Shown here one piece after another: positions 34,327-45,632 of a DNA stretch of 64,000 bases (within the stretch, counting starts at the first letter, position 1; each line of letters opens with the position of its first letter). The notes beneath the pieces were generated by a model that saw nothing but the letters and a program-made list of their open reading frames with translations, was not told the origin of the DNA and did not search any database. The position numbers and the translations under genes were made by a program. Source of the DNA: Anaeramoeba flamelloides. Lineage: Eukaryota; Metamonada; Anaeramoebidae. The stretch is taken from contig JANTQA010000029.1 of assembly GCA_027625915.1 (NCBI GenBank), forward strand, positions 5,828,001 to 5,892,000, given 5' to 3'.

Positions 34327-36177
34327 GGTTCAAAAGAAGTGTTCTTATTTTTTTCCGAAAAAATGAAAAAATAAAATTAGAACAGTTTTTTTCTCTATTA
34401 AAATTTGATTTTTGAGGGGATATGGAGTTAAATTTTATCTTATACCCACCATGAATTTTTTTGTTTTCTCTTAATTTCAACCAAGATAGTTTCATATTAA
34501 TTGAATTTCGAAAATATTTTATCGAGTATTAAAAATACAACTAATTATTTACAAACGATATATAATATTTTACTTTGTTCTCAAGATTATTGTTCAATGA
34601 CAAACCTAATACTTTTTCAATAAAGCTGCTATGTTCGGACACTTCTCACTTATAATATCATAAATCCTATTAAACAAATATATTTTTATTTTCAAATGAT
34701 TAAATGATAATTTTTCTTACAAGTTTCAAAATATTTTGTTTTGTTAGTTCAATAAAATAAAAGATCTTCTCAAAATTAATTAACAATGGTATTTTACGTT
34801 ATTCACTAATTTATCATCTTTCCATCTGAGCTTGGAGATACAATTTTAGTTCTGATAATTTCTGTTTACCAGTATCCTTTTAGTTACAAATTAGTTTTGA
34901 GTTAGAAAAAAAGGGTGGTTGAAAAAATCATTGGTTTGGTCATTATTATTTACACTCAGAGCTAGACTATTATTATTAACATAAAGTGGTAGAAATACAT
35001 TTTATTCAAACCGAAAACCCCTTTTTTTATCTTAAATCTGATTTCTTGTTTCATTATTCTTGTTCAAATACAAACATCTAATTCATTAAAGAAATTTATC
35101 TGCAAAGTAATAAGAATTTCGAACGTAAGCTCCTCGGTATTATGAAAATAACATTAGTCATTGAATTCGTTTAATTTTTTTTTTGTGAATTTTCTTTTTT
35201 CACTATAGAATTTTTATCTCTAATTTTTGAAATGAACTGTTATTTAAAAATATTTCTTTTTTTTTTATGGAATAAATTTTAAATTTAATATTTGATTTTT
35301 ACAAAATTATATTTTTAACATTATAACTTTGAGAAACAAATATCATATTTAATTAATATTTTTGGTTGTTTTCAATTATTTTTTAGTGTATATTCCTTCT
35401 GAAAAAAAAATAGAAAGAAATATGACTTTTTTTGAATTATAACTCTGCCAATGTCTGCAAAATATATTTTTACAACAGTATGAAATTTAAAAAAAAAAGT
35501 TGAAAATGGAATTTTTTTTTAGTTAAATCTTAGTGTTTGTGATTAAGGCCCCCAAGGTCTGTGATCTTTTTCAATCTGGTAATATCTACTTTTTAAAAAA
35601 ATAAACTCTAATCTACACATTTTGATTTGTTTCAATTATAAATTGGAAAAAAAAAATAAAAATAATTTTTTTGTATTTAATTAAACAAGTTATTAAGTCT
35701 GTTTAAATCGTCAATTTCAAAAATTTTTTTGAATCAATAAAAGCACAACATTTAAAAAATATAAAGTTGATTATTTAATTTTTTTAAAAAAAAATATATT
35801 TAAAAAGAAATTAAAGATTGATCTTTTACAACTTTGTAGATTGATTATCAATAATTCAACCTTTAAATATGTCTAACAATACAGATTTTTTTCTGAATTT
35901 TTTGAATATTATATGGAATTATATTATATTTTTTATGGATAGACCAACTTATGGTAAAATTATTCTAATAAGGGTTTATAAATATATTTTCACAATTTTT
36001 TTACTAATATGATTTCCTTTTCGTTAATGTACTTGTGGTTTTGAGGCGCACATTGTATCTTGAATTATTTAATAATACCCAATAAAAGATTTTTTTATTT
36101 TCGTATCAGAGTAAGAGAAATCAATATAGTTGAATAATATTTTACAACTTGCCAAATTATATCTTTATTATTTATAT
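34327..36177. other. Stretch without a firm gene
   Basis: Upstream of the PROPPIN gene. A minus-strand patch at 34606-34666 follows ttaatag and reads IYDIISEKCPNIAALLKKY to a TAG; it looks like a last exon but no preceding exon phases with it. Other minus-strand exon-like patches lie at about 34830-34890 (KLSELKLYLQAQMER) and 35090-35150. Otherwise A+T-rich. Confidence 0.35.
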
Positions 36178-36539
36178 TATTAGTGTTCATTTACACCTCT
36201 TTCTACACGTACACAAATTTTGACAACAACCAACGCATTCAACACCCGAGGTACAAAAAAAACTTTTCAATCAATTTTTTACTTTTTTTTAATTAATTTT
36301 TATATTATAATTTATTTCTTGCTTTTCTTTCTCTTTTCTTTTCCTAGTTCAAAAAATGTGTTTTTTTTTTTCATTTCATTTATAAAAAGAAAAGTTTTAC
36401 TATAAGTTATAATATAAAAATTAATTAAAAAAAAGTAAAAAATTGATTGAAAAGTTTTTTTTGTACCCCGAGTGTTGAATGGGTTGGTTGTTGTCAAAAT
36501 TTGTATGAGTGTAGAAAGGGGCGTAAATGAACACTAATA
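36178..36539. mobile_element. Palindromic element (family J), about 140-nt arms
   Basis: Starts TTAGTGTTCATTTACACC and ends in the reverse complement GTAAATGAACACTAA. The arms pair over roughly 140 nt with few mismatches, around a central 70-80 nt loop. Because it is a palindrome, both strands encode the same short peptide (MTTTNxFNTRGTKKTFQS), which is not evidence of a gene. One copy is seen. The arms are well preserved, so the insertion is probably young. Confidence 0.85.
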
Positions 36540-36597
36540 ATAAAAACACTAAATATAATTTTAGATTTGTGGTATGTACTGTCAGGTGTCGTGAAGT

Positions 36598-36700
36598 GCC
36601 TAGGTTTTCTTGAGGTTTTCTGTTTTTTTTTGGGAAAATCGATATATTTTCAATAGGTTTCGCAAAAAAAAAAAACAGAAAATCTCAAGAAAACCTAAAG
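36598..36700. repeat. Strong hairpin
   Basis: AGGTTTTCTTGAGGTTTTCT near 36602 pairs with AGAAAATCTCAAGAAAACCT near 36680, with T/A runs extending the stem around a 30-40 nt loop. It may be a tiny element or a structured transcript. It lies between the family J element and the UDG gene's 3' end. Confidence 0.7.
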
Positions 36701-37175
36701 GCTCTTTTCCAAAATTCAAAAGAATAGACAAAAATCTTTGAATTTACTCAATTCTTTTAAATTCTGGAAAAGCTAACAACAATTTTTTTTTACTTTTTAT
36801 CTTTGTTTCGAAAATTTATTGATTTTCTAAACAAAACAAAAATTAAAAAAAACCTAACGGAAAACAGGTGTAATTTTGTAGAATCATCTCTTCAATAATA
36901 AAACAAAAAAAAAAAATGATTTTTATGGTTTAGTGATAATGAGAATTTTGAAATGGTAAAAAAAATGATTAAATCTTTTCAAAAATGGCTTTTGAAAATG
37001 AAAAAAAAAAATAATTTAAAAAAGGAAAAATATTTTTTTTAGTGATCGTTTTCAATAAAAGTTTTTAAATGAGAAAAATAATTGAGTGATCTTATTTGTT
37101 CGACTAGAGTACCCACTTTATATATTAAACCAAATTAAAATATTTTCTCTTTAATCATATTCTATTTTATTTTGT

Positions 37176-39119
37176 TTATTTTTCTTCGACTACTTTCTGA
37201 GATTTATGTTTTTTTAACCATTTTTCTGGGTTCATTATACTTTTCCAATCAATTTTTGATTTGCCATGTTCTTCCAAATATGAATTGGTTTTTGAAAAGT
37301 GTTTACATCCAAAAAATCCATTGCGTGCTGACAACGGAGATGGGTGTGTTCCTTTTAAAATTAAATGTTTTTTTGAATTAATCAATTTTGATTTCCTTTG
37401 TGCAAAGCCTCCCCATAAAATGAAAACGCAATTGTTCAATTTATTAGAAATTAAAGTGATTAACTGATCGGTGAATTTTTGCCACCCTTTGGATTTATGT
37501 GAATTTGATTTTCCTTTTTTGACTGTTAAAGATGCGTTGAGAAGAAGAACACCCTGAGCAGACCATGTTTCTAAATTTCCACTTTGTGGTGATTCAAATC
37601 CTTTGATATCAGTGGAAAGTTCTTTGTAAATGTTTTTTAATGATGGTGGTGGCCTTATGCCGTTTGGTACTGAAAAGGAAAGGCCATGTGCTTGGTTTTC
37701 TCTGATATAGGGATCTTGTCCGAGAATGATAACTTTGGTTTCTGGAAGCTTTGAATGGTTGACAAAATTAAATGTTAAATTGAATGGTGGATAAATGACT
37801 GTTCCATTTGAGTGTTCGTTCATTAAAAATTCGGACAATTTCTTGAAGTAAGGCTTTTCAAATTCCTTGTACAAAAGCTTGTACCACGAAAGATCTAAAA
37901 GTGAACAAAAAGATTCAACAGAATAGAGTTTTAAGGCTTTTTTGTTCTTTGAAGCTTTTAGAATCTTTTCCCATTTTTTTTTAATTGTTAGGTTTGTTGT
38001 ATCACTGCAATCAGCCTCGGTATCTATTTTACTTTCTTCGTCCATCGTCTCTTTTGATTCAATTTTCTTTTCTTTTTTTTTTTTTTTTTTTTCTTTTTGC
38101 TTTATTTTTTTTTTCTCTTTTTTCTCTTTTTCTTTCTCTTTCTCTTTTTCTTTTTCTTTTTCTTTTTCTTTCTCATCTACATTTTCAATTTCATTTTCAT
38201 TTTCTGTTTCTTTTTCTTCGACTACTTTCTGAGATTTATGTTTTTTTAACCATTTTTCTGGGTTCATTATACTTTTCCAATCAATTTTTGATTTGCCATG
38301 TTCTTCCAAATATGAATTGGTTTTTGAAAAGTGTTTACATCCAAAAAATCCATTGCGTGCTGACAACGGAGATGGGTGTGTTCCTTTTAAAATTAAATGT
38401 TTTTTTGAATTAATCAATTTTGATTTCCTTTGTGCAAAGCCTCCCCATAAAATGAAAACGCAATTGTTCAATTTATTAGAAATTAAAGTGATTAACTGAT
38501 CGGTGAATTTTTGCCACCCTTTGGATTTATGTGAATTAGATTGTCCCTTTTTGACTGTTAAAGATGCGTTGAGAAGAAGAACACCCTGAGCAGACCATGT
38601 TTCTAAATTTCCACTTTGTGGTGATTCAAATCCTTTGATATCAGTGGAAAGTTCTTTGTAAATGTTTTTTAATGATGGTGGTGGCCTTATGCCGTTTGGT
38701 ACTGAAAAGGAAAGGCCATGTGCTTGGTTTTCTCTGATATAGGGATCTTGTCCGAGAATGATAACTTTGGTTTCTGGAAGCTTTGAATGGTTGACAAAAT
38801 TAAATGTTAAATTGAATGGTGGATAAATTACTGTTCCATTTGAGTGTTCGTTCATTAAAAATTCGGACAATTTCTTGAAGTAAGGCTTTTCAAATTCCTT
38901 GTACAAAAGCTTGTACCACGAAAGATCTAAAAGTGAGCAAAAAGAATCGACGGAATAGAGCTTTAGGGTTTTTTTGTTCTTGCAAATCTCTTCATATTTC
39001 TTTTTGCTTTTTGGTGGGAGATCGTTTATTCGGGTTCTTTTGTCCATGTTACCTACGTTGTTTCCAGTTTTTCTTTTCCTTGGAAAAAAATCAAAAATCT
39101 TGGATTTTTTTTTTGACAT
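37176..39119 (-). CDS. UNG: Tandem uracil-DNA glycosylase (two family-1 UDG domains)
   Basis: One intronless 647-residue frame. Family-1 UDG removes uracil from DNA as the first step of base-excision repair. Two full domains are present, about residues 50-300 and 394-647, exactly 344 residues apart, each with GQDPY (Asp 125 and 469, catalytic), the HPSPLSA loop (His 248 and 592) and GWQKFTD. Over about 725 bp (37180-37900 versus 38212-38932) the DNA copies differ at only about four positions; past that they diverge abruptly. A KE-rich linker joins them. In both, the usual His after GQDPY is Ile (GQDPYIREN instead of GQDPYHGPN). The N-terminus (KSKIFDFFPRKRK) matches a PCNA-binding box with a nuclear signal, as in nuclear UNG2; the second domain has none. 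Family length is normally 220-310 residues. Confidence 0.92.
   Translation of the reverse strand: MSKKKSKIFDFFPRKRKTGNNVGNMDKRTRINDLPPKSKKKYEEICKNKKTLKLYSVDSFCSLLDLSWYKLLYKEFEKPYFKKLSEFLMNEHSNGTVIYPPFNLTFNFVNHSKLPETKVIILGQDPYIRENQAHGLSFSVPNGIRPPPSLKNIYKELSTDIKGFESPQSGNLETWSAQGVLLLNASLTVKKGQSNSHKSKGWQKFTDQLITLISNKLNNCVFILWGGFAQRKSKLINSKKHLILKGTHPSPLSARNGFFGCKHFSKTNSYLEEHGKSKIDWKSIMNPEKWLKKHKSQKVVEEKETENENEIENVDEKEKEKEKEKEKEKEKEKKEKKKIKQKEKKKKKKEKKIESKETMDEESKIDTEADCSDTTNLTIKKKWEKILKASKNKKALKLYSVESFCSLLDLSWYKLLYKEFEKPYFKKLSEFLMNEHSNGTVIYPPFNLTFNFVNHSKLPETKVIILGQDPYIRENQAHGLSFSVPNGIRPPPSLKNIYKELSTDIKGFESPQSGNLETWSAQGVLLLNASLTVKKGKSNSHKSKGWQKFTDQLITLISNKLNNCVFILWGGFAQRKSKLINSKKHLILKGTHPSPLSARNGFFGCKHFSKTNSYLEEHGKSKIDWKSIMNPEKWLKKHKSQKVVEEK
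37180..38932. repeat. Direct duplication inside the UDG gene (unit 1032 bp)
   Basis: 37180-37900 and 38212-38932 are near-identical direct repeats. The visible differences are three near 37506-37516 and one near 37798. The spacer encodes the KE-rich linker. Sharp loss of identity at the upstream end indicates either a very recent duplication or conversion between the halves. Confidence 0.9.
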
Positions 39120-39480
39120 AAAATGTTTATTGCAAGTAAATTTAAAAAATGAAATTTATTTTTAATATTCACAGTAAAAAATCACAAGAGTTTGATCAAT
39201 CTTTCAGCCTTTTCAAACACTTTCTGAAAATTAAGAAACATTTTGCAAAACTTTTCAAGTGGAAATGTATTGTAAAAGTGATAAGGTTTTTACAAAGAAA
39301 GTAGATTGTTTCAGTAATTTCAAAAGTTTGGTTTTGAATTTTACGCTTGCAAGACACAAATTGATTATTACTTTAAGGATAATTTTTCTTCGTTTTGTGA
39401 AAATTATTATTTTATGACTAGCTTGAGAGAGATAAGGTTTTTTATCAATTTAAGTCAACTTAAGTAATTCACATTTAATC

Positions 39481-40030
39481 ATGGTTAAGATGAATTGTGA
39501 AAGTAATTCCCTTGTTTCCCGGAAGTGTCAAAAGTTAAAGCATAATTCTATTAAATGTAAAAGTATAAAAGTTAGATCTGAAAAAGTTTTATTTACATTT
39601 TTTTTAACTTTGTCTCTTTTTTTAAAAGAATAAAAGGAAGTGATCTGAAAAATTGATTTGCTTTCTTAAACTAGTTGAGTAATCCAACGCACTGAGATCG
39701 TTCCCGAATTTTTATTCAAAAGATGAAGATTATTTTTTGGTTTTCAAAAGAAGAAAAACTTTGCATTAAAAAAGATTCCAAGAACTTGGAGGCTGTTTTG
39801 TTATTTTTAAAGTATGAGTCAGTTTTTTCGACGAATATTGAGGAATTAAAAAATGAAATTAGAATTTAAAAGAGATTTGAAATTTAAGGTCTTCCTTTCA
39901 ACCCTTGGAAGAAATTGAGTTTAAGTGTTATTTTACTTTCACTTTTCAAAAAGAATTTTACTTCTGAAGAAATTGAACCACAAAAAATACTTTTTGCAAA
40001 ATTGAAAACAAACAAAAAAAAAATACCTTA
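39481..40030 (+). pseudogene. Possible decayed plus-strand gene
   Basis: Three purine-rich open runs: 39481-39633 (MVKMNCESNSLVSRKC), 39723-39866 (MKIIFWFSKEEKLCIKKD, ending ELKNEIRI) and, in the same frame as the second after two in-frame TAA codons, about 39885-40028 (PFNPWKKLSLSVILL, ending KTNKKKIP). No introns explain the stops. The composition is coding-like, but no family is recognised and chance cannot be excluded in DNA this A+T-rich. Confidence 0.25.
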
Positions 40031-40204
40031 AAATAAATGATTGAAGCTAAAATTTTAAAAAAAAAGGACTTTAAGGGATTTTAAAAGTAAAATTTCAAAA
40101 TTTAAAACATTTGAAAATTGAAAAAACAACTGTAAAAAAATGTTTAGAATCACACAGCCGTAATTTTTTATTTCTTGATTTAAAATAGTAATTATGAAAT
40201 TTAA

Positions 40205-41431
40205 GGGTTGAGTCATTACGGTTAAAATTAATTTTCTGAAATGGAAAAAAACTTTTTAGTAATTTATTGAGGACCTAACACCAATCGAAAACCAACCAAC
40301 CTATGATGTACGATCGATCTCCAAAAATCAACAACCAGAAATGAGGACATTTTTAGAAAAAAACGCCAAAGAGCGACACTCAATTTCCAATTAGAATGGT
40401 TGTGAATTACAATTTTGAAAACAACTATGTCAGTTTTGAAGTGTCGCTCTTTGGCGCTTTTTGAGATCTCGGTGACTTTTTTTTTCTTTTTTTTCTTTTT
40501 TCAAATGAGTTATTTTTATTGAAAGACTATTACCTAATCCTTACTTGATCAAATTTAGAGGGTTTTAAAATAACCACAAATCAGACTAAATCGAATAAAA
40601 TTGATTGCGAAATACAAGAAAGCAATTTGTTTTAAATTAAAGAAATTTAACCTCTTTTGAAAAAAAAAAATGAGAAAAGATGAATTTTTTTTTTTAAAAT
40701 TTTGATTTTTTGAAATTGAGAACTCTTTTTCATCGTTGAATTTTTTGTCAAAGAGATCCAATGGAATTTTTTTTTTTGTTATTTGAATTTTGTCAAACAA
40801 AAGAAGGCCTATTTCATAATATCCTTTTTGGTCTCAGGTCACCCCTTGAGTATAATGCCTTTTCAAGGTAAATGACTAGAACCTTAAATTAAATTTTGGA
40901 CGGATTAAAGATTCAGAAAAATTGAGAAAATTTATTATTTTTTTTGTAAAAGTAAGATTTAATGGATAAACTAAATAAGGTTATGAAACTCTTCCAAGAC
41001 GTTTTTTTATCCAGAATTTCATGATTTTATCAATATTCACATCTATTATTATTTTGACCGTATCAATTTTTTTATATATTTGCTTTAAAAATTCTTTTTT
41101 TAAATATTTTTTATTAAAATATCTAAAAACCAAGAATATTACTTTCAAATATTCAAGAAAATATTGAATTATCGATATAAAAATACAATTAATATAAAAT
41201 TCAAGTCAAAGAATAGGAAAAATTGATTAATAAATTAAATCAAGATTCATAATTATTATAAGTTTTCACTTTATTGAAATGAAAAAAATAACTGGGGATG
41301 AAAAAAAAACCCTATACTTTCTTTTTTTGTCTTACTCATACAATAAAAGATCTATAACAGTATTCATTATGTATCAATTGCCAAGTTAATTAGAAGGTAA
41401 AACAATGATTATTATTGGGCCTTGGCTATTG

Positions 41432-41472
<41 letters not shown>

Positions 41473-43168
41473 TATAAAAAGCAGTGAAAAAAATACCTAA
41501 ATGAAGAAAAAACGGGAAAAGGATTTTGAATTATTAATATTAGGAAAATTGTTAGATAATTGATAATATTTTCAATCAAATCATTTTTATAAATAACCAA
41601 ATTTTTTATGAATATAGTAATAAACCTACCTAAATTTCATTGAAGTAAGGTGTATATCGAATACTCGAGCAATTACCCAATAATAATATAAGTAAATCTA
41701 CTTTATTATAAAAAATACCAAGATTTTATTGATGTTTTTTAGAGTTTTAGAAAATTATACTTCATAATCTTGTTTTTTTAATTGGTTAGGTAGTCTTTTA
41801 AACAAGTATAATTTCATTAATCATGTTTTCAATAAGTAGGTAAGTTATAAATTTAAAAGTTTGATACTTAAATTAAAGGAAATTATTTTAAATAAAAGAA
41901 ATTATTGAACAATTTTCTTAATATTAACAATTAAAAATCCTTTTTCCGTTTTTTTTTTTTTCATTTAGGTATTTTTTTCACTACTATAACAGAAAATAAA
42001 CAATTATCAAACCAAACTAGCACACCCAATAAATATTTATTTCTAAATATCAATTCAATGAACATCCTATTTTCTTTTTCAAATCTGATTGGGGTTCATT
42101 TAAATTAAAAATGTAATGTAAAATTCATTTTGGAAATTCTTTGGAAATAAAAAGAAATTTTTTAATCAAAAATTTAACAAAAATATTTCCATAAAGAATT
42201 AAAATTAAAACAAATAAAATTAGAATAAGTAATTAATTTATCAAATCTTACAGATAAGATCAAGAAATATATGTTTTTTTTCGTTTTTTCTTGATCAAAA
42301 TTTTTATTTTTTTGATTTCCATTTTTTAATTCATAGGAAAACAATTACGAATATGAATTTGTTTCATTCTAAATTTATTAAAATATCAATATATTTGTTT
42401 GGTAAAAAAACATTTTGAATGATTCAGTTTCACATAAATGGTGGTACCCCAAATTGAAAAAATGAACTTATTACCATGAAAGTCTAGTCATTTACGGTGG
42501 ATTTGCTCCATACTCAAGGTGTGACCTGAGAACAAAAAGTACATTGTGAAATAACCCTTCTTTTTGTTGAAAAAATTCAAATAACAAAAAAAAATTCAAT
42601 TGGATCATCTTTGACAAAAAAATAATAACGAATAAAAATAATTTTAAAAATATTCTCAATTCAAAAAATCAAATTTAAAAAAAAAAATCATCTTTTCTCA
42701 TTTTATATTTCCAAATGGTTAAAATTACTTAATTTTAAACAAATTGCTTTCTTGGTGTATGTAATCAATTTAATTCGATTTAATCTAATTTGATGTTATT
42801 TTGTAACCCTCTAAATTTGACCAAGTAAGGATTAGGTAATATTCTTGAGAAAAAATAACTCATCTTAAAAAAGAAAAAAAAAGAAAAAAAAATCACCAAG
42901 ATCTCATAAAGCTCCAAAGAGATACACTTCAAAACTGACATAATTGTTTTCTAAATTGCATTTCACAACCATTCTAATTGGAAATTGAGTCTCACACTTT
43001 TACAAAGTCACTATTTTCTAAAAATGTCTTCATCTTTGGTTGTTGATTTTTGAAGATCGATCATACACCATAAGTCAGTTGGTTTTTAATTGGTGTTAGG
43101 TCCTCACAAAAATTACAATAAGTTTTTTCCATTTCAGAAAAGTAATTTTCGCTATAATGACTCAACCC
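40205..43168. mobile_element. TTAA-flanked element D with about 700 bp inverted arms
   Basis: 2964 bp starting GGGTTGAGTCATTACGG and ending TAATGACTCAACCC, with TTAA at 40201-40204 and 43169-43172. The left arm (40205 to about 40880) and right arm (about 42440 to 43168) are inverted repeats over most of their length, including AGGACCTAACACCAA and AATTTCCAATTAGAATGGTT. TTAA targets and GGG/CCC ends are the hallmark of piggyBac-class DNA transposons. The 1.55 kb centre is low-complexity with an AT microsatellite (41433-41468) and has no transposase frame. Confidence 0.85.
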
Positions 43169-43172
43169 TTAA

Positions 43173-45128
43173 GGGAGTAGTCACCATAATTTCAAAATTT
43201 TCACTTTTTAATAATTTGAAAGAAGATTAGAAAAGAAATTTTATTACTTTGGATGTGACTAGTTGATTTTTAGTATTTAAAATAATTGTTTATAAACAAT
43301 ATTTTTAATTTTACTTTCAAAAAGTATAATTAAATTCCATAATAAAATTTCAATTTGATTTGATTAAACTACTTTGGAGAAGGTTAAATGGTTTAACTTT
43401 AATATTTATCTTAACTTACCATTATGGTATTTAGTTTAGGTTGAAAAAAAATCTAAAAAATTGTTTTTAACAAAGAACTCTAAATAATCAAAATCAAACA
43501 TAAACACAGTCCAATAAACAAGATAGTTTTATGATCAAATTATAAATTAAAAAAAAAAGTGAAAGAGTTAATTTCTGGTATATAACAATTATTTTGATTG
43601 AACTAACTCTAAAATGTAAAAGGAACAATATTAACTTAGATCTAAAAAAATGAATAGTAAACAACCATTAGAACGATCATTTTATATTAAACCTTTTTGT
43701 GAAATATTTTTAATTTAAATTATTATTTTTAACAAATGATTCTATCAAGGAATTGCTTTAACTAAAGAGAATTGTTAATAAAGAATACACTAGATGCTTT
43801 TTAATTATCCTTGGTATTTGTATTGTATTCAATCTTAGATAAGAATAAATTAGGATACAAGGATTATTCCTCAAATAATAGTTATTGTCTATGTAAATGT
43901 TCAATCAACTAACCCACAAGGTATAAAACAACAAGAATAATATTTTTTGATCTGATCACTGGTAATTTGTTTCTTTTAGTTTATTTTTCAAAATTTATCA
44001 TTTTTTTACAAGATCTTTGTATGATCAATCATTATTCTTCTAATTACAAAATATGTTATAATTACTTTACAAGTTACAAAGTGTTTGAAATTAAAATTAA
44101 TTTTTAGCACAGGTCTGAAGAGTAAAATCATGGTTTGTAATTTACTCTTATAAAATAGAATCTCAAAATTCAAAATAACTAGACATTTTACCAAAACTGA
44201 TTCGGAATTGGTTAAAAATGATTATTTAAATTAATATGTTTAACTCACAAAAAAATAATTAATATAAATTCAAAGTATATATTAAATTTCACAAGAATGA
44301 ATTTTGAAGATTGAAAAATTATGGGAATAATTTTTTTTTTTTAATTATATTGAACTGATATGTTTTGTTCAGTTGGGTAGAGATTGAATAAATATTGTTA
44401 AAAAAATTTAAAATAAATCCGGGTTTAATACTTCTAAAATAAGGATATATTTGTATTTATTAAAATTCAAAAGAATTATGTAGAATATTTTACTACACTT
44501 TTAGAAGATAAAAATAAAATGTGGTTTATTATTTTATTAATAATTAATAAGTTAATAAAATATTTCAAGTGTGGTAAAAAAAAAAAAAGAATTTAATTAA
44601 TTAACATAAAATTGTTTAATATTATTAAAAGAATATTATCAAATCAAATGAATTGCTTTTTAAAAAGATGTGAAACTATTTAATAAAAATTTATCTGAGA
44701 AATATCATCAGAACTCAGAATTCTCTTTTCTATAATAGAATTTTGAAAAAACATTATTATTATATAATTATTTTTTGAGATCTCTAATATATTTCGATTT
44801 GGGGAATATTTGCCGATCTGGTTATAATCAAATAATTACAAAGTATTATGTAAATAGAATCTGAGAATACAAATTGGAAGGGTTAATTCTTAGGTCTCCA
44901 AAAATAATATCCATAAAAAAATTAAATGAATTTCTCCAAATATAATTTTTTTTTTAAGAAGAATATTTTCTCTGAAATTGTAATTGTTGATCTCAAAAAA
45001 ATTAACACTTGAGATTTTTTTTTTTTTTTAATTTTTATTAGGAGTCTAGAACTAAAGAACACAAATATGGTTTTTAATAAACAATCACATCTTTCAATTT
45101 CAGTGGTTATTATGGGGTTGATACTCCC
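43173..45128. mobile_element. TTAA-flanked element E, abutting element D
   Basis: 1956 bp starting GGGAGTAGTCACCATAAT and ending ATTATGGGGTTGATACTCCC, with TTAA at 43169-43172 (shared with element D) and at 45129-45132. The inverted ends are short (about 20 bp, imperfect). There is no transposase frame. It is a different family from D but of the same piggyBac-like target type. Confidence 0.8.
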
Positions 45129-45439
45129 TTAAGAACTTTGATTTGATGCAATCGGTTTTTTCCTTGAAAAAAACATCACCAATTCGTATATTTCTGTCTT
45201 TGGGTTTATTTCTGTAATCTTTAAAATGAAAAATTCTAACTCATTGACAATAGAGTTATTTTTTTCTTGAATTCTTTGTTTTAAAAGTTCATCTTTCATA
45301 TTGAAAAGAAAATAAAAGTAAAAAAAGATTTCATCAAGAGAAAATTTTGTCCTTATGAAACTAGATTGTTCACAAATTAAGGAGTGTATGACTGATGAAG
45401 AATTTTGCAATAAAAAGACTGAATTGTTGATCCTCGTAT
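45129..45439 (-). CDS. Candidate small gene or last exon beside element E
   Basis: The open frame begins after ttaag at 45440-45441 and ends at a TAA lying within the TTAA target of element E. An internal ATG at 45299 would give 56 residues (MKDELLKQRIQEKNNSIVNE, ending ASNQSS), mostly helical. The longer frame upstream adds SLICEQSSFIRTKFSLDEIF. The minus strand is purine-rich here, which favours coding. It lies about 200 bp from the divergent Trm82 start. No family is recognised. Confidence 0.4.
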
Positions 45440-45632
45440 CTTAACAGAAAATATGGTCTTTTTCGTTTTAATTAGTTGTTTTTAAGAAGTGAATAATTTG
45501 ACTTAACTTTTGCAAGTCAATAATCTAACTCTTTCTGTCAAAAATGTCAAGTAGAATGTTATTTTAATTTTTAAATTTGCTTTCTCATTTTTTGCTCTAA
45601 CAAACTTGAATTTTTCTTTCTTTTCTTTTAAG

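Noticed and set aside
36220-36497. Two ORFs with the same N-terminal peptide on opposite strands
   Set aside because: An inevitable consequence of the family J palindrome; no other coding evidence.
37942-38499. Plus-strand ORFs repeated 1032 bp apart
   Set aside because: Antisense shadows of the duplicated UDG domains.
41412-41600. Minus-strand ORF over an AT microsatellite
   Set aside because: Low-complexity translation inside element D.
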